Below are positions 32,546-42,940 of a DNA stretch of 64,000 nucleotides, piece by piece. Each line of letters begins with the position of its first letter. The stretch's first letter is position 1. A model generated the notes under the pieces. That model worked only from the letters and a program-made list of their open reading frames with translations. It was not told the DNA's origin and searched no databases. The stretch covers positions 25,739,803 through 25,803,802 of the forward strand of contig CM055108.1 of assembly GCA_029204225.1 (NCBI GenBank), written 5' to 3'. This DNA comes from Diphasiastrum complanatum (taxonomy: Eukaryota > Streptophyta > Lycopodiopsida > Lycopodiales > Lycopodiaceae). A program made the translations under genes and the position numbers.

Positions 32546-32854
32546 AGATCTATTTGTAAATAGAGAGACATAAAGAAAAAAGGATACAATCATTTTACTT
32601 GTAAACAACCCGTTTATGGGTTTTTTTTTATTGATACCACAATAGATTCTTACAATCAGCTTGTGTCCATAGTCTAATACTGGAATGCAATTTTTCTATA
32701 ATGATAAAAAGACATGATGATTGGCATGTATTTGCTGATAGTGAATCTCAATGTTCTTCCATAAGCTGGATTGTTTTGCCAATATCTCTGCATTTGATCT
32801 CGAGCTCATGTCTTTTACGTACCTGCATAAAACTAATACAAAGTTAGTTAAAAT
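32546..32854. other. 3' flank of the Ulp1-like gene
   Basis: No feature beyond AT-rich sequence. It lies between the stop codon and the fold-back element. Confidence 0.3.
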
Positions 32855-34127
32855 CATTAGGGCCCTTTTTGAACTCAAAAAGGGCCTCTTCCTTGCCTAA
32901 ACATGTTTGCTAATTAGGATTAATTAGTTCTTTAATCGTCCTATGTGGCAGCTCACCTTGGGTTTATCATGGGTTAACTTCTATTTTAATAGGCTTCACT
33001 TAGACCTAGCATAATATAGCAAGGACACATAATTTTAATGTAGTCTAAAATCTCAAATCTAATATAATAGCCGTTTTTTCAAGCCCTTCAAAATTGATTT
33101 TTTATTGCTGAGAATAAGTGAAAAGGGGGCCCAATATTTCCTTGGGCCCCCATTTTGCAAAAAAAAATTGAAAAAAAAATGGGGGGAGGGGTATGGGAGT
33201 ACATACCCCCCCCCCCCCCCCCCCCCCCAACGCCCCCTTCCCCGGGGGCCAGCTGGCGCATCTCGCTCCCCAGCCATCACTCCGGGCCGCTGGCCCTGGT
33301 TGGTGCGCAAGGCCCGGAGGGCCCCACACAACCCCCCCCCTCCCTCATTGTACTTTGCAATGAGGGAGGCGGGGTTGTGATGGCATCGTGCGCCCACCGC
33401 GCTCCCACCCATCTTCGCGGCCCCAAGTGGGCAGAGCGAGATGGGTGGGAGCGAGACGGGCCACCGCGCTCTGCCCACTTGGGGCCACGGAGATGGGTGG
33501 GAGCGCGGTGGGCGCGCGATGCCATCACACCCCCCCTCCCTCATTGCAAAGTACAATGAGGGAGGGGGGGTTGTGTGGGGCCCTCTGGGCCTTGCGCACC
33601 GACCAGGGCCAGTGGCCCGGAGTGATGGCTGGGGAGCGAGACGGGCCAGCTGGCCTCGGGGAAGGGAGAGAAAGGGAAAGGGGGCGCGAGGGGCGTACCA
33701 TGGGTACAAGGGGGGGGGGGGGGGGGGGCGGGGGGGGGGGGGGGGGGTTGGGGCGCGGGTATGTACTCCCATACCCCTCCCCCCATTTTTTTTGCAAAAT
33801 GGGGGCCCAAGGAAATATTGGGCCCCCTTTTCACTCATTCTAAGCAATAAAAATCAATTTTGAAGGGCTTGAAAAAACGGTTATATTTTTATTTATAATT
33901 CAAATTTGAGTCTTGTCCTATCATCATTACTATGGGTTGAGCAAGTAGGGTTAGAGGAGGGTTAATGGCTGGGTTAGAATTTGAGATCTATTTTACACCA
34001 TTGGATGTGCCATGTCATATGGACCACTTCATCTCAATTGTCCCTCTCTTATTGGTACAGATGTCATCATTAACACTAATTATAATTAGTGAAGAGGCCC
34101 TTTTTGAGTCCAAAAAGGGCTCTAATG
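32855..34127. mobile_element. 1.27 kb fold-back (inverted-repeat) element with G/C homopolymers
   Basis: Outer ends CATTAGGGCCCTTTTTG (32855) and CAAAAAGGGCTCTAATG (to 34127) are inverted, and each end is itself a hairpin (CCTTTTTGAACTCAAAAAGG). Inner arms, 33070-33240 and 33755-33886, are near-perfect inverted copies (GGGCCCAAGGAAATATTGGG and its complement). The core is GC-rich with C-runs at 33207-33228, G-runs at 33711-33747 and nested dyads around GCCCACTTGGGGCC. No transposase is inside. A clear target duplication is not visible. It separates the second Ulp1-like gene from the second gene A copy. Confidence 0.8.
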
Positions 34128-34198
34128 TAGTACAGAGTTTGTATTAGAAAGTTTTGATTGAACTATTCATAAAAGATCGAGTGTTTACAGTTACTTAC

Positions 34199-34403
34199 GA
34201 GTTTACCATTGAAAATGAATCCGAAGTCTGAAAGTACATCATCTTGTAGGAGCAATAGTTCCCACCAGATGTAGTTTAGACTCCAATCTTCTTCCACCTC
34301 AACACACGTCAAAATGACATCGTTGTATATAATTTCAATATTTTTTCGTTTTGAATGTCCACTTGCTTCCAAGTCTTGATCAAGTGGCACCCATTTACCT
34401 CTT
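34199..34403 (-). pseudogene. Gene A paralogue, one exon
   Basis: The frame GKWVPLDQDLEASGHSKRK ... VEVEEDWSLNYIWWELLLL ... FIFNGKL ends at a GTAAGT donor (34198-34193), exactly where exon 3 of gene A ends (FIVHEKL then GTAAGT). Identity is easy to follow by eye. The upstream part of the gene is replaced by a gypsy gag region from 34444 and the last exon was not found. It is convergent with the second Ulp1-like gene, as gene A is with the first. Confidence 0.65.
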
Positions 34404-34444
34404 TCTTAGTTGTGATAATAGTGGTTTTAATAGACTAATTTGGG

Positions 34445-35231
34445 GTGACGACAAGAGTCCGCTCTCTCAAGTTTTCGTCTATTCCTTCCACTATCATTAT
34501 GGCACATTCACCTACCCCGAGTGAGACTACTCAAGAAACCTTATCCGATCAGTTTCGTCGCATGGATGAGACCCTTTTTGGCCTCGTTCTTCGCTTCGAT
34601 ACCATTATGACGGGCTTTGCTACTATGCAGTCACAGATTGATTCTTTACAGCCTCATGGTCCTGGTAAAGCTCCTGTTTTTCCTTCATTTGGGACTCCCC
34701 CTCCATTTGGATTTCCATCTTCCTCTGCTAGTCAGCCTGGTGGTGGACCGTTCATTCCACCTAACCCAACTCCTGGTTTCTTTTCACGTCCCCCACTTCC
34801 TGAGCCACACTTTGCTCGAGACTTTCGTGATAGGGTACAGCTTGCTACCTATTTCCTCTGACAGGCACTTATTAGAGAATTGGTTTGCTAAGCTTGACAC
34901 ACATTTTCAGATCTACCCTAAGACTGATCCTCAGAAGATCCAGTTGGCTGCCTTACATTTAGATGGACGCGCCGCCACGTGGTGGCGAGTTTATAGAGCT
35001 GATCCTGATTGGGAAGGGCTCCATGTATGGCATACTTTTCGCCGTGACCTCCGTCATGCTATGATTGATCCTCAGTGGCTCGGCCTTCTTATATTTTTCG
35101 ATGATAATTCTATATTTGTTCCTCCTCTCACTCTTACGAGTGATATTATAGGTCTTGAGAGTTCTACTCCTTCTAATTCATCTCGTGAGCATTCTTCCAT
35201 ATGCGAGGTTCCATTTTATTGTGCTAGATAA
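34445..35231 (+). pseudogene. Ty3/gypsy gag
   Basis: Starts with MAHSPTPSETTQETLSDQF at 34499 after a typical element leader, then a Pro/Gly/Phe-rich linker. The first frame stops at 34859-34861. The next frame carries the retrotransposon gag domain: LENWFAKLDTHFQIYPKTDP, KIQLAALHLDGRAATWWRVY, WHTFRRDLRHAM. The two frames overlap, so one frameshift lies near 34840-34870. No zinc knuckle or protease follows. Confidence 0.75.
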
Positions 35232-36235
35232 ACATAGATAGAGTCACATATTCACTCTCGTGAATTGAATGATCAATAAAATGCTCATTCTCATAATCGA
35301 ATTTTGATAATAACTCCACAGTCTGCACTTCTTGATCTCTCATCACTGGTTTGGCCTCAGTCAAATGTTTCAAGTGTTCTTCCAACTCTTGAACTCGTCC
35401 GTGATCCAAGGGATTAGTACACTCTATTATATCCTTCTGGATTTAACAAGGCTTCGTTTTCTTCCTGCAAGGGGGCCAATAGCTTTGTCTTTATAATTTC
35501 AATTGTGTCAGCTCGGTATTTTTCGAACTTAGCTCTATTCACCGACACAGTCCCCTTCTCCGTAGTTAGGGTATCCACAAAAATTTTAAGCTTTGATTTT
35601 CAATTTGTGTCTGCAACAACTCAGTTTTATTCATCAGTCTCTCCGCTTGATAAGTTTCTGCAACCATATGCTTGAGCTTAATATCATCAAGCTCTTTCTG
35701 TAATTTTGAATTTCAATTTTTCAAAGTGCAATTTTCACTTTGCTCCATCAATAGCTGATTTTTCTTGTTCGAGACGTCACCTCTCAGTTCTTCGACCTTG
35801 CGCAGCAACTGAACTCTCTTCAAATCTTTTTCTCTTATTAACTACAACTGTAATTCGCCATTAGTTTTTAAATCATTTATTTCAGCATCCTTTGAGTTCA
35901 TCAACATGATTAATTTTGGCACTTTAGCAGCATCATTTAGAGATTAACTCTTGCTGATCTTCTATTCCACCCTGCAGTCTACTGAGCTCATAGCTTTTCT
36001 TTTCCTGAGTTCTAATATATTCAATCAAATTTCCGGTATTGGTCAGGAATGTCTGCAACATTAGATAAATTGTGGTAGAAACTAACTCTGACAGATCAAA
36101 CTTTAGGGCTTATGTATCAATAGACTTACGGTCCAATTTTTCGAGCGCCTCCTTAGATTTCTTTGGCAACTGGAGGTCCTCTTCGCATACCTGTTCTTCG
36201 TCATCATCTTCAAGATGTTCCTTCTAGAAATTAGG
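35225..36235 (-). pseudogene. Coiled-coil protein gene, decayed
   Basis: The reverse strand reads as a long heptad-rich protein: EHLEDDDEEQVCEEDLQLPK, then DAEINDLKTNGELQL, KRVQLLRKVEELRGDVSNKK, LQKELDDIKLKHMVAETYQA, KFEKYRADTIEIIKTKLLAP and finally DHGRVQELEEHLKHLTEAKP. Stops inside the text are TAG (after GELQL), TGA (after CTLKN) and TAG (before KEHLED), and there are at least two frame changes. An intron-like GTAAGT...TTGCAG separates the first part. It could be a myosin-tail-like or transposon-borne coiled-coil protein; I cannot tell which. Confidence 0.5.
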
Positions 36236-36790
36236 GCTTTGTGTCATTTTTCTAGTGTATGCGATAAAATACAACATTGCTTTGAACAAAATGAAAGTGT
36301 TGAATAACATTTGATGTTTTACTATGTTAGATAACATATTCGAATAATAAAAAAATTGAAACAACACAAACTCAGTGGTAAACGCGAAGCTTAAGTGCAA
36401 GCGTGCAATTACTCGCTCTTCCAACGCTTGCTCTCTTTCCTTTTGTTTTTAATATTTTTGTCACATGCACAAGCAATTAAAAGATAATACTATATTACAC
36501 AATTGAACCATTATTATAAGCAAATTATTATAATCTACTTCAAATTCTCTCTCATTTTATGTTTGCTCCTTTTTTTTCTCTCTCTCTCTCTTAAATTACA
36601 AATCTAACATACAATTGTCATTAAACATTATCTACTCATCTACTACCCTAAATCTCTCTCTCTCTCTCAAATTACAATTCTAACATACAATTACCATCAA
36701 ATACTATCTATCCATCTAGTACCCTAAATCTTAATCAAAACACACACACGCACACACACACACACACACATGCACGCAAGGTGGATACTT
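36236..36790. other. AT-rich spacer with CT and CA microsatellites
   Basis: Contains (CT)n at about 36578-36592 and 36653-36668 and (CA)n at about 36741-36770. The phrase ATCTACTACCCTAAATCTC with its surroundings recurs at 41.4 kb next to similar microsatellites, suggesting a shared repeat family. Confidence 0.6.
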
Positions 36791-36799
36791 CTACTATCA

Positions 36800-39185
36800 T
36801 AATTCGATTATATAGTGGAAATCCGACCTGGAAAACACCATGAAAATGCCGATTATTTGGCGAGATTAGAAACAACCGAACCAAAAGATCCATTACCATA
36901 TAATCTACCTAATCCTCTAGAAGGAATGACCCGAGAAGAGAAGAATGTATTTCAATATAAAGTAGCACAAGTATGTCTGGTGTGCTTTACAAATTGAGAA
37001 GTGATGAACTCCAAAGGTGTCTAGAACTAGCAAAAATTTAAATAGTGATGAAGTCTTTTCATGAAGAAGAAGCTCTAGGTCACTATGCATTAAAGAACAC
37101 AGTTCGAAAAATCATGAATGGCAAATATTGGTGGCCTATTATGTACAGAGATGTGTAGAAGTTTATTATAAACTGTGATCCATGTCAGAGAATGTGTAAA
37201 CCAGCAAGATCTACTAATTGGCCGTTGGTACCAATCTTACCATTAGCACCATTCAAAAAATGGGATATTGATTTTGTGGGATCGATTTAGCGAGCTACAA
37301 GACACAAAAAAATCGATACATATTGATAGCAACAGACTATTGAACAAAAATGGTAGAAGCTGAGCCTATGAAGAAAAATGATGCAAAGACTGTTGCTAAT
37401 TGTGGTGGCCTAGTCGTTATAGATTGCCACAAAATCAATGGATTAAGTGGTATAAATTGTTTGATTGTTCCCCAAGGGAGAGAATAATCTCATCTTTTGT
37501 ATGATAAATGTATGTATGATGGTAAATGGACTGGAATATGTAATATTCACAGTGAATACTACAGCGACGTATCTGGTTATCCAAAGATATTTGGGTAAAT
37601 TGACATCCAGGAACACCAATGATGAAACGATTTGGTCAAGGTCTGTGATTATAAAGATTACTTTATCTTTCAGGCCCTTTGGATATCAGTTAAGCAATCA
37701 GATCAAACATTAACTAGCAAATAGATTGATCAAACAGAATCATATTGTCTAAGGATTCCTCTTAATCAAACACAGAGAATTAGTTCTTATCGCAGGAAGC
37801 AAACCAAACAGAGCATCAAACAAGTTCATTATCTGAACACAGCGCTCATTCAGAATTGAAATAAGTTCTGCTTAAGGTTATGCTTAATAATTTCGGCTAA
37901 TTCGTTGCACACATTTGTCAGAATTGTTGCTCGCTGGTAACGCATGAGAATCCACGTTAGAGTGGCTAAAATTCAGTAAAACATGAAAAATATGTGTGAC
38001 GCAAACAGAGTTGTATCACAAACAGTTACAGATCATACAGAGTGTATTCGCTCAAATGATAAGAAGTAATGTTGTAAAAGATGGCAAAGGGAAAGTATGC
38101 TCAAGTTATAGAATCTTGCTCTTCTCTCTCTATTGATACTCAGATCTGTGCAAATGCGTAAGTACAATGGCACAAAGTGTCGACCTTATAGGAACGATCA
38201 CCGGCCTCGATGTTGTTTATCAACCGTAAAAATGTCGGTTGTGATTCGCTACTGTGTCTCTATAGAACGTCGCAAATTTTAACCTAAATGTGAATTTACA
38301 AAGTGCAAATAAGCCTTTACTTGAATTTAGGCACTATAGCACATTCACATGTATAGAACTATAGCACATTTACATGTATGAAAACTGAAAATTTTTACAA
38401 TATATAACAATAACTTGGATAATGTGGGATCACGAGGCTCCACACCGATTTTCGTTTTGCTAAAATAATCACAAGATGTGGCTATCCTTTAGAACTTGTC
38501 AGTGACAAAGGAACTCATTTCATAAGTAATTCTATTGCAAAGTTACTGAAGCATTATATGATTATTCATAGAAGGACCACTCCATATATTCTAAAGCAAA
38601 TGGATTGACTGAACGAGCAAATGATATTTTATGTAAAATATTGAATAAAATCACAGATCAACATTCTACTCGTTGGGATACGAAAATACCAACAGTTCTT
38701 TGGGCATATCGGAACACTGAAAAAATTACAATTAAAAAGACTACATATTATTTAGTTTATGGAATGTACCCAATACTCCCAATTGAATTCGAGATTCCAA
38801 CATACTGAATTCAACATGCAGATCGTGAAGAATCACATAATATTATTGATGAAAGACTGCATCAGATATCTTGATTGGAGGATGATCGATTTTGTGCTTT
38901 GCAGGAAACAATAGTGGTATAGAAAAAGTGAAAGGAACATTATGATATACATTTGAAGAGAATTTCTCTTAAAGCTGGTAATTTGGCACTTTTATATGAC
39001 AACGGACATATAAAATTTCTTGGAAAACTACATACAAGATGGATGGGGCCTTATAAAGTCATTGACGTATTTTCCAATAATTCGATCTAGTTGGCTGATC
39101 TTGAAGAGAATTTCCTTGATACAAGAGTAAATGGCTCTTGTATCAAGAAATACAATCAACCATAGAAAGTGATTTACAAATAAAG
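36800..39185 (+). pseudogene. Ty3/gypsy RNase H end and integrase, interrupted
   Basis: Text in order: RNase H end (VEIRPGKHHENADYLARLE), integrase zinc finger at 37050-37190 (HEEEALGHYALKNT ... YWWPIMY ... CDPCQRMCKPA), start of the catalytic core (KKWDIDFVG), then a 1.04 kb insertion, then the rest of the core at 38445-38810 (ITRCGYPLELVSDKGTHFIS, LTERANDILCKILN, WDTKIPTVLWAYRN) and the C-terminal domain at 38965-39160 (KAGNLALLYDNGHIKFLGKL, TRWMGPYKVIDVF, LDTRVNG). Integrase inserts the element DNA. Several stops and frame changes make it inactive. Confidence 0.8.
37401..38444 (+). mobile_element. Solo LTR inserted in the gypsy integrase
   Basis: The integrase text breaks after KTVAN and resumes with FAKIITRCGYPLELV. 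The intervening 1,044 bases begin TGTGGTGGCC and end GGCTCCACA, so the termini TGTGG/CCACA are inverted as in LTRs. Flanking pentamers CTAAT and CCGAT match at three of five places, a weak target duplication. No coding region inside. Confidence 0.6.
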
Positions 39186-40350
39186 TCTTGGTTTTACGTA
39201 AGAAATTTTAAATCTATGCTTTTCCAAGAGAATATTTATTGATTTTATTTAGTTTTATCTTCTCTTTTAATTTTTTTTTTCTTTTTCAATTTTTATATTT
39301 TTATTTTATTATTTTTATTATTTAGTAGTAGTTTTTTATCCTCTTCTCAGTCAACGAGGACATTTTCCTATTTGAGGGGAGGAGAGGTATTTTATAGGTG
39401 TTAGATGCTTTTTTTAGGATGTATTTTTCAAGGTCGAAAACATGTCCTTAAGATTCATTAGTATCAAGTTTTATTCGATTCGATTCGATTTGAGTTAGGG
39501 TCGGATCTCCTCGGAAAATTTTGACCCGATTTGATTCGATTCGACCCAGGGTTGAATATGCCCGAAAAAGATTCGGTCACTTTTTCTCTTCGCCATAGCG
39601 TATTTCACGAGCAATTTTTTGACTCTTTGATTTTCTAATTCTATTGCAAAATTTTCTATCTTCGTTCTACAAACGAAATGGAATCCACCAGAGTATGGAA
39701 GACTAGAGCCAAAATCCCGTATGAAGAACGAAGAGTTGGAGCGAAATTGTTTAACTTGAATACAATCAAATACAAAGACAATTTGCTCTTACTTACTGAG
39801 ATTTGTGTCTCTTTGATGATGTGAGCTACCCTCATATTCAATTTCCTCTTCTTCTAATTCTATCTCATCCAAATGTGGGGGCCTCAAATTACAACCAATT
39901 TGGCCTTGTATGATCATAGGAATCTCATTATTTATGGTATCATGGTATTATTTGGAGACAATATTTTTTTGAGCAAACTGCGACAATATATTCCAATACT
40001 TAGTTATAGTTTCCCCTAATTTCGAATTTACATAATTACTTAAAAATTTTACGTTAATAACTCAACATTAACAAATGTTAATTAACGTTAACAACTATCA
40101 AATCTCAAAAAATTTCAACAAAAATTGTCAAAGTTCTTTGGAGTCCAAGTATATTTATATCTTAATATTGACAATGATTTTTCTTTCTCTATGAGATTTT
40201 AGTACTTATGTAATTACTTGAATTTGAAATCCTTGATAGTTTTTCACGATACATAAAATACAAAACGAGATTTGAGTTTAGCTATAGCACACCAAAAGAC
40301 AAGCTCACCTAAGCAACTTTGGGACACTTGCGTAGTGAAAGACAGATACA
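39186..40350. other. Gypsy 3' region and spacer
   Basis: TTGAGGGGAGGAGAGG at about 39373-39388 is a good polypurine tract, so a 3' LTR probably starts near 39400 (TGTTAGATGC). GATTCGATTCGATT repeats at about 39475-39490 and again near 39530. The rest is featureless AT-rich DNA. Confidence 0.4.
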
Positions 40351-40359
40351 TAAAACTCA

Positions 40360-40890
40360 CCGAACACAACAATACCCACCGCGATTTGCGACGTGTTTTG
40401 TGATGTGAATCGCGAGCTTAATTTTTTTTAATTCGTCGCGGACGTCGGAAAAACACGTCGCTATAAGGTCGTCGAAATTCGACGACTTTAAAACACGTCG
40501 CAGTCCGACAGACACAATGTGCCGGACACCATAGAACAAAATTTCGGTGACGGGAATAGGTGCTGACCTGGACGTCGCAATGCGACGCCCTACGTGGACG
40601 TCAGATTGCGACGTCCAAAGACATCGCAAATGCTCTGATGTGGATGTTGGAATGCGACGTCCTGGAATTCAGTCGGATTCCGACGTCTGTAAACACAGAA
40701 TGATGCCAAAATTTCACTGATGGATGTCCGACGGGCATCCGACGTCCATTCAACGTATCCTTGGATGTCGAAATCTGACGTTCCTTAAAGTTGTCGGAGT
40801 CTGACGTCTGTTAACAGACTCATCAAAAAATATGTCCGACGTCTACCCGACATCTATCCGATGTGTTAGGATGTCAGATTTCGACGTCCC
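40360..40890. repeat. GACGTC/GTCGGA motif cluster
   Basis: About 500 bases dense in GCGACGTC, GACGTC, GTCGGA and TCCGAC hexamers in both orientations, starting CACAACAATACCCACCGCGA. This looks like a transposon subterminal repeat block of a different family from the GCGTGGATA clusters. A CACTA-type end is possible (CACAA start), but no second end or transposase was found. Confidence 0.55.
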
Positions 40891-41264
40891 AAATTGGATT
40901 AAAAAAAATAAAAAATGCGTAAAAATGTCTTGGAGAAGCGATGTTCATGAATTGTTTTTAAAACAATATTTTTGAGTTGCATTCAACATTTGGATCAAAC
41001 AACAAACTAAGCATGAGGTACTTTTCATTCTTAAACTACTTTTCATTTTATATTTTATTGCATTACTTCATGTTCATTATGAATGACAATACTTTATTGC
41101 ATTGCTTTGTGCACATCATAAATTTCATTTAGATTTTTAGATATAATATTGATTGTTGTTTTGAAATCCACAATCTATTAATAACAATATTTATAATTTT
41201 ATATCAAACACTATTTATTTATCTATCACTCTTAAATACCCTAAACTAATGCATAATAAAACAC
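40891..41264. other. AT-rich spacer
   Basis: No gene, RNA or repeat boundary recognised. Confidence 0.4.
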
Positions 41265-42076
<812 letters not shown>

Positions 42077-42275
42077 ATTTATTTTAAAAAAAAAGACTCC
42101 AAAATCTTTCAATATCTTCAACCATACCTGTACACTTCACCTCTTCTCTCTCTTTCTCTCTCACAAATTACAAATATAATAATCATAAATCTACTATCCT
42201 AAATAATACTAATAATCTATTAGAAGACCATTCAAAACCATTTTAAATTAATGCAAAATAAAAAAAAACACACAC

Positions 42276-42940
42276 ACACTAGGGTTTAGAGTCAAGGGTT
42301 CATGGTTCAGATTTTAGGATTTAAGATTTTGGGTCTAGGATTGAGGGTGTAGGATTTACGTTCACGGTTTAGGATTGAGTGTTGAGAGTGTAGGGTTTAG
42401 GGTTTGGAATTTAAGATTAAGGTTCGAGGATTTAGGGTTTAGGATTTAGGGCTGGGATTTAGGGTTTGGAATTTAAGCTTAAGATTCTAGAGTTTAGGAT
42501 GTAGGGTTCAGGGTTTAGGGTCTAGGATTTAGGGTTTGGAATTTATGATTTAAGATTTTTGAGTTCATGGTCCAAAGTCTATGGTTTAGGGTTTAGGCTT
42601 CAAGGTCCAAAGTTTTGGATTTGTAATTCAGAGTTAGGATCTAGGATTTGGGGTTTAGAGTTTGGGGTTTAAGATTTTGGATTCAGGGTTCAGAGTCTAG
42701 GGTTTAGAGTCTAGAGTTTAGGTTTTAAGATTTTGGGTTTATGATTTTGGGTTAAGGAGGATTTAGGGTCTCAGGTGTAGGGTCTGTAATTTAGGGTTTA
42801 TGGTTTAGGGTTTAGGATTATTGATTTTGTGTTCACGGTCTAGGAGTTAGGGTTTAGGGTCTAGGAGTTAGGGTTTAGGGTCTAGGGTTCATGGTTTAGG
42901 CTTTAGGCTTTAGGCTATAGGGTCTAGGGTTTAGGGATCT
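42276..42940 (+). repeat. Degenerate TTTAGGG-like (plant telomere-type) block
   Basis: About 650 bases made of variants of GGGTTTAG, GGATTTAG, GGTCTAGG and GGGTTCA in one orientation, with no long run of perfect TTTAGGG. It may be a decayed interstitial telomere-like array or an independent G-rich minisatellite. Confidence 0.85.

Noticed and set aside
33059-33863. Overlapping Pro/Gly/Arg-rich frames on both strands, up to 262 codons
   Set aside because: They lie in the GC-rich fold-back core, where stop codons are rare by composition and all six frames are open; the inverted arms also make the frames mirror each other.
40357-40629. Reverse-strand 90-codon frame as a gene
   Set aside because: It lies entirely in the GACGTC motif block and its repeated dipeptides mirror the DNA motif.
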